A DNA stretch of 37,836 bases from Gammaproteobacteria bacterium (GTDB lineage Bacteria; Pseudomonadota; Gammaproteobacteria; JAJDYQ01): contig JAJDYQ010000058.1 in NCBI GenBank assembly GCA_022825085.1, positions 1 to 37,836 of the forward strand, in the 5' to 3' direction. The notes under the pieces were generated by a model. That model saw nothing but the letters and a program-made list of their open reading frames with translations, did no database searches and was not told the DNA's origin. This document shows positions 26,939 through 36,150 of this stretch, piece by piece; the first letter of the stretch is position 1, and every line of letters begins with the position of its first letter. Both the position numbers and the translations under genes were made by a program.

Positions 26939-28306
26939 TCAGGCCTTAATACCGTCCGCACGCAATTCGGCATCTTCAGCTATACGCGCCACTGTTCCTG
27001 CGGGATGCTTGTACCAACCCGGATCCTTGTAGCTTGACAGCTTTTCTCTGATTTTGAATATGGTGAACAATCCACCCATTGTACCTTTACCATATTGCAG
27101 TGGCACACCTGCCATGGGGCGGGAATTTTCTGGCATATCCATTTGCATGAATGCCATGTCATACATACCTTTTTCTCCCATGGGCATGTAGCCACCACCG
27201 ATGACATTATTGATCTGCGATGTAAGACCAGCAATATCCATATCAATCATATTGGTCAGGCCATGCCCCATCTGGGTCATGGTATGATGAGTCATGTGGC
27301 AATGAGCAATCCAGTCTCCTGGCGCGTCAGCAATAAACTCGATTTCACGTGTCTGCCCTACCGCCACCAACACCGAGGTTTCTGGCCATTGTGCGGATGC
27401 CGGAATACGCTCCCCATCGGTAGCTGTTACCTTGAAGCGGTAACCATGAATGTGAAATGGATGGTGATCCATTGCCGACAGATTACCGATACGCACGCGT
27501 ACCCGTTGATTTTGTTTGATAACCAGCGGTTCAGTACCCGGGAATGAACGCCCATTTAGGGTTAAAACATTGAAATCGGTCATTTCATTCGGGTCAATTT
27601 TTCGTGTCCCGACTTCCAGTTTGTACTCATTCATCAACAGCACGAAGTCGCGGTCAACCTGGTCATCGGGGTCAGGATGACGTGGATGGACAATGAACAT
27701 GCCAGTGAGCCCCATGGCCTCCTGTGTCATGGTATCGTAGTGTGCATGGTACATGAATGTGCCGAACTGGCGCAGTGTCCACTCATAGCGGAAAGTCTGA
27801 CCGGGTTTTATAACCGGCTGGGTAACACCGGCCACGCCATCCATGCCGTTAGGTAAAAACAAGCCGTGCCAGTGTATCGTTGTGGGCACCTCCAGGTTAT
27901 TGGTGACATAGATGCGGATGTGTTCACCTTCAACTGCCTCTATAACCGAGCTATTGATGCGACCATTATAGCCCCACATGTCCGCTTCCAGTCCCGGAGT
28001 GAACTCATGGTCAACCCTGCCAACGGTAATGTGAAACACCTTGACACCATTAACTATCCTGAATGGCATGGCTTCTCCATTGGGAACGATGACCGGGCGA
28101 TAATGCTCACCCGGCAAACCCGGGGCCAGTGGCTTTATATCCAGCGGGCCACCGCTGTATGACTTTTCCCAGCGTTTATAAACCACATCATCATCAATCA
28201 GGCTGGAAGCCATCGCAGGCTGATTACCTGCGCTGGTGCCAACCAGTGCTGCTGCACCAGCCAGCGTTGTACCTTTGGTCAACAAACCTCGTCGTGTTAT
28301 CTTCAT
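26939..28306 (-). CDS. Tat-exported multicopper oxidase
   Basis: The 455-residue protein begins with a twin-arginine signal (ITRRGLLTKGTTLAGAAAL) and is likely folded with copper before export to the periplasm. All four copper-ligand motifs are intact: HWHG (145-148), HAHYD (187-191), HHPFHIHG (281-288) and HCHMTHHTMTQM (335-346), the last with the type 1 Met346. After the last copper motif it has a Met-rich segment (MPMGEKGMYDMAFMQMDM), as in CueO/CopA-type cuprous oxidases. It probably oxidises Cu(I) or phenolic substrates to limit copper toxicity. ATG 28306 is preceded by AGGAGG 8 nt upstream and lies one base after the stop of the TolC-like gene; the frame upstream of this start only overlaps that gene. 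Confidence 0.9.
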   Translation of the reverse strand: MKITRRGLLTKGTTLAGAAALVGTSAGNQPAMASSLIDDDVVYKRWEKSYSGGPLDIKPLAPGLPGEHYRPVIVPNGEAMPFRIVNGVKVFHITVGRVDHEFTPGLEADMWGYNGRINSSVIEAVEGEHIRIYVTNNLEVPTTIHWHGLFLPNGMDGVAGVTQPVIKPGQTFRYEWTLRQFGTFMYHAHYDTMTQEAMGLTGMFIVHPRHPDPDDQVDRDFVLLMNEYKLEVGTRKIDPNEMTDFNVLTLNGRSFPGTEPLVIKQNQRVRVRIGNLSAMDHHPFHIHGYRFKVTATDGERIPASAQWPETSVLVAVGQTREIEFIADAPGDWIAHCHMTHHTMTQMGHGLTNMIDMDIAGLTSQINNVIGGGYMPMGEKGMYDMAFMQMDMPENSRPMAGVPLQYGKGTMGGLFTIFKIREKLSSYKDPGWYKHPAGTVARIAEDAELRADGIKA

Positions 28307-28307
28307 A

Positions 28308-29729
28308 TCAATGCCCTCCTTCATCGGCATCAGCCATGTCAATGGCTGCCGGGCTAGTCATATTTACCATTACGGCAGACCGACCGGCTAACAGTGTTTC
28401 CAGATCGGCTCTTGCCATCCAGTAGTCGCTTAATGCATTTACAAATCGCTGATAGCCATCTATCTGTTTTTCATGGGCCCTTAACAACCTGAACACATCA
28501 ATCTGCATGGCATTATAGTTAAGTAATGCAAAGTCTTTAATGCGACGATTGAGCGGCAGGATAGTATCGACATACCGCTCAACCATTTCTCGGCTGAAAC
28601 GCAGACGGTCCACCAGTAATCGTGCATTGCTGCGTATGGAGGTCTTCTTGGCCGTGTAAGTGGTCATGATCTGTTGTATCTGCGCCTTTGCGCGGGCACG
28701 TCTGGCAAAGCCCGGATCGAAGACCGGCACTTTGAATTCAACAATCGGCCCGTCTTTCCAGTGACCGCTGTCTTCGCGATCCCAAGCATAGCCGAGCTCC
28801 AGATCATTGATTATAGACCCAATGTTCTCCACGCCGGCCTGATCAGCAATAGCCTGTATGTTATGCCTGAGCATGGCCAGATCGAGATTACTATCGACTG
28901 TGCGCCGCTCAATATCAGCCAGCTCAATAGCCTTAATAGGCAGGGGATTCAGACCACCCTCGATAACCCATCGAGTCTGGTCGCTGGTCGTGCCCATCAG
29001 CTGGTCCAGCTTCTCACGACTGATACGCGTCGCCATCTGTGCTTCAGCAAGAGCCAGATCGGCCTCGTTGTCCTGTAATTGAAAGCTGTCAAAAGCACCC
29101 TTATTGATATTGCCAATTCTGTGTAGTCGGGTTGCGGTTTCCAGTGCGGCCGCTGCCGACGCCCTGAATTCCTCAAACACGCTCTCTATCTGCTGTGCCG
29201 TTTGTACAGCATAAAAAGCCTTGCGTGTTGCGGCGGCATGATCGAGTATGCTTGTAATAATCTGCTGTTTAGTAGCCTCGTATTGTTCTGCCGCCACTTT
29301 CTTTCTCAAGGGAATAAGCAAAATATCAAGGAATGCAAAACGTAATTCTATATCCAGCGCACCACCTGATTCGCCGCTCTCACGCGGCTTTAAGCGGGTC
29401 AGTTCCAACACCGGGTTCTTCAACAGGCCCGCCTGTGCCAGCTCAGCCTGAGATATGCCCAGATCAGCGTATTTCGCTTGCAGAGACTGATTATTTAACA
29501 GAGCGATCTGAGTGGCCGACTTCGCAGTCAGCGGTTGTGCCAGCATCTTACTCACAGACTCTTTTACCTGGACATCTTCGACTCCCCCGGTATCCCAGTG
29601 TACATGGACGCCGAGCCGTTGTTTGATATTAGCTGAAACCTCACTAAAGCCCTGCTGGGGGTTGATGACGGCACAGCCCACCGCCAGCAGGCCCAGTGCT
29701 ATAGGCAAAATAAATCTTTTGGTAACCAT
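28308..29729 (-). CDS. TolC-family outer membrane efflux protein
   Basis: The 473-residue protein starts with a lipoprotein-like signal (LPIALGLLAVGC, cysteine about residue 19) and is dominated by long amphipathic helices of the TolC/OEP fold, for example SQAELAQAGLLKNPVLELTR and KAKIQQIMTTYTAKK-like stretches rich in Ala, Gln and Leu. TolC proteins form trimeric channels through the outer membrane and periplasm. No RND pump or membrane fusion protein is in the window, so the inner-membrane partner is unknown. AGGAG lies 6 nt before the ATG. Its last codons contain the ribosome binding site of the multicopper oxidase gene, so translation of the two is likely coupled and a joint copper-export role is a fair inference. 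Confidence 0.88.
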   Translation of the reverse strand: MVTKRFILPIALGLLAVGCAVINPQQGFSEVSANIKQRLGVHVHWDTGGVEDVQVKESVSKMLAQPLTAKSATQIALLNNQSLQAKYADLGISQAELAQAGLLKNPVLELTRLKPRESGESGGALDIELRFAFLDILLIPLRKKVAAEQYEATKQQIITSILDHAAATRKAFYAVQTAQQIESVFEEFRASAAAALETATRLHRIGNINKGAFDSFQLQDNEADLALAEAQMATRISREKLDQLMGTTSDQTRWVIEGGLNPLPIKAIELADIERRTVDSNLDLAMLRHNIQAIADQAGVENIGSIINDLELGYAWDREDSGHWKDGPIVEFKVPVFDPGFARRARAKAQIQQIMTTYTAKKTSIRSNARLLVDRLRFSREMVERYVDTILPLNRRIKDFALLNYNAMQIDVFRLLRAHEKQIDGYQRFVNALSDYWMARADLETLLAGRSAVMVNMTSPAAIDMADADEGGH

Positions 29730-29757
29730 CTTTATCTCCTGACTAGATATTCAATAC

Positions 29758-29777
29758 CAGCTCCCCCCAAGGAGCTG
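29758..29777 (-). promoter_or_regulatory. Hairpin between the Cys-rich gene and the TolC-like gene
   Basis: A perfect 7-bp inverted repeat, CAGCTCC / GGAGCTG, encloses a 6-nt loop. It lies about 30 bp before the TolC-like start codon on the same transcript. It lacks a T-run, so it is not a standard terminator; a processing or stabilising hairpin is possible. Confidence 0.4.
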
Positions 29778-29809
29778 ACCGATACCGGAACCAAATCCGG
29801 CAGATTAAA

Positions 29810-30172
29810 TCAGGAAACGCGGGGAGGTTTGAACAGGCTCTTGTGTGGCATGGGCTTTATAGCTTCATGCCTTGTCTGAGGTTGTGGATATATGGCCTGT
29901 TGCAGAGGGATGGTAACTTCATCAAAAGAGGCCATGGATACAAGGCAGTGCGTGCAGCTATACGGTGAAACCAGTGTGCTATCACAACAATCATGGGTAC
30001 TTCCTGCCTGTTGGCTTTGCTCATAAAGAATGGCTATGGATCGCTCATGGCAGGGAAATTGGCTTGCCTCTGTATCCGCAGAGACAGCAAAAGCCAGTCC
30101 CTGCAAGGGCAGCAATAATACCGCTACAGCTGTCAGGTACAATAATACCTTGGGCAATCGTGGATTAGTCAT
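29810..30172 (-). CDS. Small exported Cys/His-rich protein of the copper cluster
   Basis: The 120-residue product has a Sec signal peptide (LLYLTAVAVLLLPLQGLAFA, cleavage near residue 30). The mature part has clustered possible metal ligands: FPCHERS, THDCCDST and YSCTHCLVSM. This Cys/His spacing is seen in small DUF2946-like proteins encoded with copper-resistance genes, though I cannot confirm the family. It is the first gene of a probable three-gene unit followed by the TolC-like protein and the multicopper oxidase, which suggests periplasmic copper binding or sensing. AGG about 8 nt upstream supports ATG 30172. The tail (IKPMPHKSLFKPPRVS) is basic and proline-containing. Confidence 0.7.
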   Translation of the reverse strand: MTNPRLPKVLLYLTAVAVLLLPLQGLAFAVSADTEASQFPCHERSIAILYEQSQQAGSTHDCCDSTLVSPYSCTHCLVSMASFDEVTIPLQQAIYPQPQTRHEAIKPMPHKSLFKPPRVS

Positions 30173-30221
30173 GATTAACCTAAGATGAACCCGGAGTCAA
30201 AAAGTTCAGAGTTGTATGGGT

Positions 30222-30235
30222 CTGGAAGCTTCCAG
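30222..30235. promoter_or_regulatory. 14-bp perfect palindrome upstream of the copper cluster
   Basis: CTGGAAGCTTCCAG is a perfect palindrome midway between the tRNA gene and the Cys-rich gene. It could be the operator of a dimeric regulator, or part of the stop signal after the tRNA. No T-run follows. No regulator gene is nearby. Confidence 0.35.
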
Positions 30236-30249
30236 CATCAGGAGTTGAA

Positions 30250-30326
30250 TGGTGGCCCCTCCAGGACTTGAACCTGGGACCAATCGATTATGAGTCGACT
30301 GCTCTGACCAGCTGAGCTAAGGGGCC
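30250..30326 (-). tRNA. tRNA-Ile2, anticodon CAU (lysidine-modified)
   Basis: The 77-nt minus-strand sequence folds as a complete cloverleaf: acceptor GGCCCCT pairing with AGGGGCC, D arm GCTC...GAGC, anticodon stem GTCGA/TCGAT around loop CTCATAA, and T arm CCAGG-TTCAAGT-CCTGG. The CCA end is encoded. The CAT anticodon with this GGCCCC acceptor matches E. coli ileX/ileY rather than methionine tRNAs; TilS must convert C34 to lysidine so that it reads AUA. It lies 53 bp after rpoD, similar to the ileX location in E. coli. Confidence 0.93.
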
Positions 30327-30379
30327 GCAAGAATAATCACACCCGCCTCTCGGAAGCACATGTCTTATCGGCAAGACCT

Positions 30380-32230
30380 CTATTCAGACTCCAGAAAGCT
30401 GCGCAGTTGTCCCGAGCGGCTTGGGTGGCGCAGCTTGCGAAGCGCCTTGGCTTCGATCTGGCGGATACGCTCACGCGTAACATCGAACTGCTTGCCGACC
30501 TCTTCCAGCGTATGGTCGGTATTCATGCCGATACCGAAGCGCATACGCAATACCTTGGCCTCACGCGGAGTAAGGCCGGCGAGGATTTCCTGGGTTGCCT
30601 CTCCAAGATTTTCCGAAGTGGCCGAATCAACCGGCGCGACTGTGTTGGCATCTTCAATGAAGTCACCGAGGTACGAGTCTTCGTCGTCACCGACAGGAGT
30701 TTCCATGGAAACCGGTTCCTTGGCAATTTTGAGGACTTTGCGGATTTTATCTTCTGGCATGTCCATATATTTAGCCAGTTCTTCGGGTTTCGCCTCGCGC
30801 CCCATCTCCTGCAATACCTGACGTGAGATACGGTTAAGCTTGTTAATGGTTTCAATCATATGTACTGGAATACGGATGGTGCGAGCCTGATCAGCAATTG
30901 AGCGGGTTATGGCCTGACGAATCCACCATGTCGCATAAGTTGAGAATTTATAACCACGACGGTATTCAAACTTGTCAACGGCCTTCATCAGACCGATGTT
31001 ACCTTCTTGGATCAAGTCAAGAAACTGCAGTCCGCGATTAGTGTATTTTTTGGCAATGGATATAACCAAACGCAGATTAGCCTCGCACATCTCTTTTTTG
31101 GCACGTCGGGCCTTGGCCTCGCCAACAGATAAACGGCGGCTGATATCCTTGATTTCCCGTACCGGCAGACCGGCAGCAGTTTGCAATCTCAGTATTTTGT
31201 TTTGCAGGTAGGTGATATCGTCCTTCAGATGGACCATCGCTTCCGAAAAATTCTGCCCACGCCTTATCTGACGATCAACCCACATAAGGTCTGTTTCGCT
31301 GCCGGGGAAACTGATGATAAATTCCTTGCGAGGCATTCCGGCATTTTTGACACAGATAGTCATGACTTCACGCTCATAGCGGCGAATCATACGAACATCC
31401 TCACGCAGGTCGTTGATAAGCCGCTCCATCAGACGGGGTGACAGCTTGAATTGAATGAACTGGTCACCGACCATGTTGCGCCACTTTATTGTGGCTTTAT
31501 GGTCATAGCCCCGTCTCCTGATTGAGTCCATGGCTTTGGCATGTGCTTTTGTCAGTTTGGTAAAGCGGGACTTGATCTCTTTAGGATCCGGTCCCGTAGG
31601 GCCGTTGTTCCCTTTGGATTTACTGCCGGCAGTGTTACTGGTTCTTTGAGATGGTCTGGCAATTTCATCCGGTTCTTCACGATCAATAAAGCCGGCCAGA
31701 ATGTTAGTCAACTTGGCTTCTTCCCGGGTATATAACTCATACTGCTCGAGGACGGTTCGGATGGTGCGCGGATATTGGGCCAGAGTCTGCTGAACCTGTC
31801 TGAGCCCTTCTTCAATTCGCTTGGCAATAGCGATCTCGCCTTCACGGGTGAGGAGATCGACTGTTCCCATTTCACGCATGTACATACGCACAGGGTCTGT
31901 AGTGCGACCAAATTCACTGTCCAGTGTGGTTAATGTGGCTGCGGCCTCTTCGGCAGCATCGTCGTCGGTAATGTTCTCTTTAGTGAGCTCGATTACTTCG
32001 GCATCCGGGGTATTCTCATATACGGTAATGCCCATATCATTGATAACGCTGATAATGTCTTCGATCTGCTCTGGATCGACGATACCGTCGGGGAGGTGAT
32101 CATTAACCTCCGCATAAGTCAGAAATCCCTTTTCTTTGCCCTTTGCAATCAGGTTTTTAATATCAGATTGCGGAGACTGTGGTTGCTGATGTTCTTCAAT
32201 CACTGTGTATTCCCTTGTTGCGGTCTTCAT
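30380..32230 (-). CDS. rpoD: RNA polymerase primary sigma factor (sigma-70)
   Basis: RpoD directs RNA polymerase to housekeeping promoters. The 616-residue product has region 1.1 ([17 protein letters not shown], about 31-47), region 1.2 ([21 protein letters not shown]), a non-conserved insert of about 200 residues, region 2 ([19 protein letters not shown], then [17 protein letters not shown]), region 3 and region 4.2 ([19 protein letters not shown]). It is the last protein gene of the rpsU-yqeY-dnaG-rpoD operon and also has its own probable promoter at 32321-32349. The N-terminus is slightly longer than in E. coli; the ATG at 32230 has only a weak ribosome binding site. Identification is secure. 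Confidence 0.99.
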   Translation of the reverse strand: MKTATREYTVIEEHQQPQSPQSDIKNLIAKGKEKGFLTYAEVNDHLPDGIVDPEQIEDIISVINDMGITVYENTPDAEVIELTKENITDDDAAEEAAATLTTLDSEFGRTTDPVRMYMREMGTVDLLTREGEIAIAKRIEEGLRQVQQTLAQYPRTIRTVLEQYELYTREEAKLTNILAGFIDREEPDEIARPSQRTSNTAGSKSKGNNGPTGPDPKEIKSRFTKLTKAHAKAMDSIRRRGYDHKATIKWRNMVGDQFIQFKLSPRLMERLINDLREDVRMIRRYEREVMTICVKNAGMPRKEFIISFPGSETDLMWVDRQIRRGQNFSEAMVHLKDDITYLQNKILRLQTAAGLPVREIKDISRRLSVGEAKARRAKKEMCEANLRLVISIAKKYTNRGLQFLDLIQEGNIGLMKAVDKFEYRRGYKFSTYATWWIRQAITRSIADQARTIRIPVHMIETINKLNRISRQVLQEMGREAKPEELAKYMDMPEDKIRKVLKIAKEPVSMETPVGDDEDSYLGDFIEDANTVAPVDSATSENLGEATQEILAGLTPREAKVLRMRFGIGMNTDHTLEEVGKQFDVTRERIRQIEAKALRKLRHPSRSGQLRSFLESE

Positions 32231-32320
32231 CTGCGAAGACAGTCAAAGAAGAGCCTGCAAGCGAATTAACCCGGGCTAAAAGCAGGAAAGCTGGAACTTG
32301 CTCGGCACACGAAACTCATT

Positions 32321-32349
32321 ATTGTAGCAGATATTTTTGAGATCTTCCA
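32321..32349 (-). promoter_or_regulatory. Probable extended -10 promoter in front of rpoD
   Basis: On the minus strand TGC-TACAAT (32321-32329) forms an extended -10 element, with a weak TGGAAG -35 box (32344-32349) 17 nt upstream. It lies in the 179-bp gap between dnaG and rpoD, about 90 bp before the rpoD ATG, and would allow rpoD to be transcribed separately from dnaG. Confidence 0.5.
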
Positions 32350-32409
32350 GTTATATGCACACTTTTACTAAAATTTTCTATTCAAAGCAGCCTTGATGTG
32401 GCTGCTGCA

Positions 32410-34131
32410 CTACTGGTCGGGCGCAGGCTGTCGGAGAATATTCTTTTCCTCTCTGGTAATAGGGTGCCCCTGTCTGATCTTTTCCAAAATCTGGTCCGGA
32501 TGCAGAGGATCATATTTATCGAGTTGACGGAAAGAATCCTTGAATTCCGCCTCCAGCCGATGCTCTTCAAGCTCAACCGGGCATTGAGCCAATTTAGCGA
32601 GATGTTTACCATATTCGCTGTTACGCCAGTGCTCAAGAATAACGCCCGGATGGATATCGGATTTATCTTTCAGAAAATCGATCAGTTCGGCCAATAAAGC
32701 AGCCCCCGGCACATTGTATCCGGCAAGATCACCTATGTTGTGTGCCAGCTGCGCCAAAGAAGGTTGCTGTAGCAATAATGTGATGAGGTGGCGCACCGAG
32801 GGATCTTCTTTGCGGATGATGAAGCTACCGGGTTTTCTGGACGTGGGCTGCTGAACCGGCGTGGTAATTTCAACCAGTCGTTCGACTGACAGCTCAGTAC
32901 GCTTCGACAGCTCATCGAGCATGAGGTCATAAAATACCCCACCTGGTAACTTTTGCAGCAGAGGTTGAGCCTGCTTCGCCAGTTGAGCACGGCCATCAGG
33001 CGTGGATAAATTGATGCCGGCCTCCAGATGGGCAAAGAAATACTCCGAAAGTGTCTGGGCCTCGCCGGTCAGTCGTTCAAATACATCCCTTCCATGCTGC
33101 CGGATCATGCTATCTGGATCCTCACCATCAGGCAGAAATAGAAATCGCACCATGCGACCATCACGCATAACCGGCAGAGTGTTTCCCAGTGCGCGCCAGG
33201 CAGCATCACGACCGGCACGGTCACCATCAAAGCAAAACACGATTGCCGGTGCAATCTTGAACAGTTTTTTCAAATGTTCTGCAGTAATGGCCGTACCCAT
33301 GGTAGCGACAACATTTCGCATACCATTTTGCGCCATGGCGATAACGTCTATATAGCCTTCCACAATATAAAAACTTTCCAGCTTTCTGACCGCTTTACGT
33401 GCTTCATACAAACCATAGAGCTCTCTGCTTTTATGGAAAAGAGGGGTCTCCGGCGAATTGAGGTATTTGGCATGGCTGCCCTGACCCAGGATACGACCAC
33501 CGAAGCCAATGGTTCGGCCACGCCGGTCACGAATAGGAAACATGATCCGTTCACGGAAGCGGTCATGCGTATCTCCGTTATCGCCTCTGGTCAGCATGCC
33601 ACTCTTTAGCAATTCATCGTGTCTGTCTTTCCCCAAAACTGGGGTGAGATTGTTCCAGCCGGGAGGGGCATAACCCAGACCATATTCAGCGGCAGTCTTG
33701 CCGTCGAGGCCACGACCTTTCAGATAATCAATGGCGATCTGGTTATATTTGAGCTGCTGACAGTAATAAGCCGTGGCCTGCTCCAATAGGTCATACAGGC
33801 CTGCATTGGACTGCCTTGTATGGGCTCCTTGCTCACGAGGCACCTCCATACCCTGCTGGGAAGCCAGTGATTCTACGGCCTCAACGAAGTCCATGCGACC
33901 GTATTCCATCAGAAAGGTTAAGGCAGTACCGTGAGCACCGCACCCAAAACAATAGTAAAACTGTTTTACAGGGCTGACGGTAAAGGAAGGTGTTTTCTCA
34001 TTATGGAAGGGGCAGCATGCGCTGTAATCGCGGCCTGTTTTTTTCAGGGGGACATGTGCATCAATGACCTCAACGATATCAACACGATTGATCAGATCAT
34101 CAATAAAAGACTGTGGAATCAGACCGGCCAT
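32410..34131 (-). CDS. dnaG: DNA primase
   Basis: DnaG makes RNA primers on the lagging strand, recruited by the DnaB helicase. The 573-residue product has the CHC2 zinc ribbon (Cys40, His43, Cys61, Cys64), the Toprim catalytic core with VEGYIDVIAMAQNG (about residue 257) and FCFDGDRAGRDAAWRA (about residue 298), and a C-terminal helicase-binding region of about 130 residues. It is the third gene of rpsU-yqeY-dnaG-rpoD; the gap to yqeY is 79 bp and contains no clear promoter. The ribosome binding site is weak, as expected for a low-abundance protein. Confidence 0.98.
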   Translation of the reverse strand: MAGLIPQSFIDDLINRVDIVEVIDAHVPLKKTGRDYSACCPFHNEKTPSFTVSPVKQFYYCFGCGAHGTALTFLMEYGRMDFVEAVESLASQQGMEVPREQGAHTRQSNAGLYDLLEQATAYYCQQLKYNQIAIDYLKGRGLDGKTAAEYGLGYAPPGWNNLTPVLGKDRHDELLKSGMLTRGDNGDTHDRFRERIMFPIRDRRGRTIGFGGRILGQGSHAKYLNSPETPLFHKSRELYGLYEARKAVRKLESFYIVEGYIDVIAMAQNGMRNVVATMGTAITAEHLKKLFKIAPAIVFCFDGDRAGRDAAWRALGNTLPVMRDGRMVRFLFLPDGEDPDSMIRQHGRDVFERLTGEAQTLSEYFFAHLEAGINLSTPDGRAQLAKQAQPLLQKLPGGVFYDLMLDELSKRTELSVERLVEITTPVQQPTSRKPGSFIIRKEDPSVRHLITLLLQQPSLAQLAHNIGDLAGYNVPGAALLAELIDFLKDKSDIHPGVILEHWRNSEYGKHLAKLAQCPVELEEHRLEAEFKDSFRQLDKYDPLHPDQILEKIRQGHPITREEKNILRQPAPDQ

Positions 34132-34210
34132 TAGCGCATTTTAGCAGCCAATCGGGCAGGCATTACAAGAAGCAGTAAATGCGAATAGGTGCGCAGACGA
34201 GCGGGAGGGG

Positions 34211-34654
34211 TTAACCCAGTTTTGCTTTAACCCTGTCACTGACTGTGCTCATATCGGCACGACCATGTAGCTGGCTCTTCAACCTGCCCATAACTTTGCC
34301 CATATCTTTCATGGAGGTAGCGCCGATATCAGCGATGGCCTGCTCAATTATGGCGCTGACCCCTTCGTCTCCGAGCTGCTCAGGCAGGTAGGCTTGGATG
34401 ATTTTAATCTCAGCCTGCTCTTTTTCAGCCAGCTCAGGGCGGTTACCCCGGATGTATTGTTCAATTGAGTCCTTGCGCTGCTTGAGCATTCTGGTCAATA
34501 CCATAGTGGCATCGGCATCATTTAACTTGCGGCGCTCATCAACTTCAACCTGCTTGAGCGCAGACAGGATCAGGCGCAGCACTCCAGTCTTTTCTCTGTC
34601 TCTGGCACGCATGGCCTCTTTGACATCATTATTAATGCTGTCTTGCAGGTTCAT
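34211..34654 (-). CDS. GatB/YqeY domain protein
   Basis: The 147-residue protein belongs to the YqeY family, resembling the C-terminal domain of the GatB subunit of tRNA-dependent amidotransferase: SINNDVKEAMRARDREKTGVLRL at the N-terminus and IIQAYLPEQLGDEGVSAIIE, then TSMKDMGKVMGRLK. Free-standing members may bind tRNA; the cellular role is not settled. I start at ATG 34654 (MNLQDSIN), the family start; the frame extends to 34756 but would overlap rpsU. It sits between rpsU and dnaG in the macromolecular synthesis operon, the usual position in many gammaproteobacteria. Confidence 0.92.
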   Translation of the reverse strand: MNLQDSINNDVKEAMRARDREKTGVLRLILSALKQVEVDERRKLNDADATMVLTRMLKQRKDSIEQYIRGNRPELAEKEQAEIKIIQAYLPEQLGDEGVSAIIEQAIADIGATSMKDMGKVMGRLKSQLHGRADMSTVSDRVKAKLG

Positions 34655-34724
34655 GGTCAATTCGTATTGGATACATGAGATATCCCGGAAAAACGCCTGA
34701 TACCGGGATGGTGATAATACGTGG

Positions 34725-34940
34725 TTAATACAGGCGGCGGCGCACCATACGTTCACGCCAGATTTTCTTTATATGGCGTTTTACCGCAGCAGCCTTTTTG
34801 CGTTTGCGAACCTGGGTTGGCTTTTCATAAAATTCGCGGCGGCGAACCTCGGCCAGAATACCGGCTTTTTCACAGGAACGCTTGAAACGACGCATTGCAA
34901 TATCAAAAGGTTCGTTTTCTTTGATTTTTACAGTTGGCAT
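34725..34940 (-). CDS. rpsU: 30S ribosomal protein S21
   Basis: S21 joins the 30S subunit late and helps mRNA binding. The 71-residue product has the expected sequence: [27 protein letters not shown], then [22 protein letters not shown] and a basic C-terminus. GAGG 6 nt upstream of the ATG supports the start. It is the first gene of the macromolecular synthesis operon, driven by the promoter at 34983-35011, and diverges from tsaD. Confidence 0.98.
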   Translation of the reverse strand: MPTVKIKENEPFDIAMRRFKRSCEKAGILAEVRRREFYEKPTQVRKRKKAAAVKRHIKKIWRERMVRRRLY

Positions 34941-34982
34941 TAATGCCTCACCTACAGTAATCTAAATTTCAAGGGGCGCACG

Positions 34983-35011
34983 ATTATACAGATGGATAAT
35001 GGCAAATGCAA
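34983..35011 (-). promoter_or_regulatory. Sigma-70 promoter of the rpsU-yqeY-dnaG-rpoD operon
   Basis: On the minus strand TTGCAT (35006-35011) lies 17 nt from a perfect TATAAT (34983-34988). The start site would fall about 35 bp before the rpsU ATG. I see no good tsaD promoter on the opposite strand in this 110-bp divergent region. Confidence 0.8.
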
Positions 35012-35050
35012 AGAAAAAACCGTGCCCGAACAAAACTTGAGGAAGCTTCA

Positions 35051-36064
35051 ATGAAGGTGCTGGGGATTGAAACCTCCTGTGACGAGACCGGGGTTGCTGT
35101 TTACGATACCGAAGCCGGCCTGCTGGGACACTGTCTATACAGTCAGGCAGCCCTGCATGAAGAATACGGTGGTGTGGTACCAGAACTGGCTTCGCGTGAT
35201 CATATTCGAAAATTGACCCCGTTGATCCGTGAAGTGCTGGACAGATCCGGTCTGCAGCTGGCTGATCTGGGCGGTATTGCCTTCACCCGCGGGCCAGGGC
35301 TGATAGGGGCCTTGCTGACGGGAACTTCGCTTGGGTGTTCTCTGGCATTAGCGCTCGGCATTCCGGCAATTGGTGTTCACCACATGGAAGGGCATCTTCT
35401 CGCACCCATGCTGGAGGAGAAACCGCCGCCATTTCCATTTGTTGCCTTGCTGGTCTCCGGTGGACATACGCAACTCATGTCGGTGCAGGCTGTCGGCCGG
35501 TATGAAGTTCTGGGCCAGTCTGTTGACGATGCAGTTGGCGAGTCTTTTGACAAAACAGCCAATTTGCTTGGCCTGGGTTATCCGGGCGGCCCGGCATTGG
35601 CGAAGCTGGCCGAGCAAGGTGATCTGAATCGATTTACCTTCCCGCGCCCGATGACTGACCGCCCCGGTCTGGACTTCAGCTTCAGCGGGCTGAAAACCTT
35701 TGCCATGAACACTCTGAAAAACAACGGCGATGAACCAGAGATAAAGGAAAATATTGCTGCCGCTTTTCAGCAGGCTGCGGTGGAAACGCTTGTGATTAAA
35801 TGCCGGCGTGCACTCCGGCAAACCGGTTTTCAGACCCTGGTCGTTGCAGGAGGAGTGGGGGCCAACAAATGCCTGCGAAAGCTCCTTCATATAGAAATGG
35901 AGAAAGTGGGCGCACAGGTGTTTTTCCCCTCCATGGAATTCTGCACCGACAACGGTGCCATGATTGCCTATGCCGGTGCACTTCGGCTGGCTGTCGGGCA
36001 ACGAGATAAAGCAGAGCTTGCAGGCAGACCACGCTGGCCAATGGAGGAGCTGCCGGCTTTATAA
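35051..36064 (+). CDS. tsaD: tRNA N6-adenosine threonylcarbamoyltransferase subunit TsaD
   Basis: TsaD, with TsaB and TsaE, transfers threonylcarbamoyl to A37 of tRNAs reading ANN codons. The 337-residue product begins [19 protein letters not shown], with the metal-binding HHMEGH (His111 and His115). Other ASKHA-fold motifs are [50 protein letters not shown] and [13 protein letters not shown]. The start at 35051 is chosen for GAGGAAG 7 nt upstream and the family N-terminus; the frame is open back to 35006 with unrelated residues. Its position opposite rpsU is conserved in gammaproteobacteria. Confidence 0.98.
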   Translation: MKVLGIETSCDETGVAVYDTEAGLLGHCLYSQAALHEEYGGVVPELASRDHIRKLTPLIREVLDRSGLQLADLGGIAFTRGPGLIGALLTGTSLGCSLALALGIPAIGVHHMEGHLLAPMLEEKPPPFPFVALLVSGGHTQLMSVQAVGRYEVLGQSVDDAVGESFDKTANLLGLGYPGGPALAKLAEQGDLNRFTFPRPMTDRPGLDFSFSGLKTFAMNTLKNNGDEPEIKENIAAAFQQAAVETLVIKCRRALRQTGFQTLVVAGGVGANKCLRKLLHIEMEKVGAQVFFPSMEFCTDNGAMIAYAGALRLAVGQRDKAELAGRPRWPMEELPAL

Positions 36065-36080
36065 ACAATATCGGCGAATT

Positions 36081-36114
36081 GCCCGGCCTTGCTCAAGCCA
36101 AGGGGAGGGCTTTT
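36081..36114. terminator. Probable terminator after tsaD
   Basis: An imperfect hairpin has outer stem GCCC/GGGC and inner stem CCTTG/CAAGG around a 7-nt loop, followed by TTTT. It lies just after tsaD and before the convergent plsY end. The short T-run makes it moderate. Confidence 0.5.
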
Positions 36115-36150
36115 CCGCAGGGCGAGATATTAACCTGTTATCTGCATCTT

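Noticed and set aside
30250-30326. Elongator tRNA-Met, because the anticodon is CAT
   Set aside because: The acceptor stem GGCCCCT and location after rpoD match tRNA-Ile2 (ileX type), not methionine tRNA.
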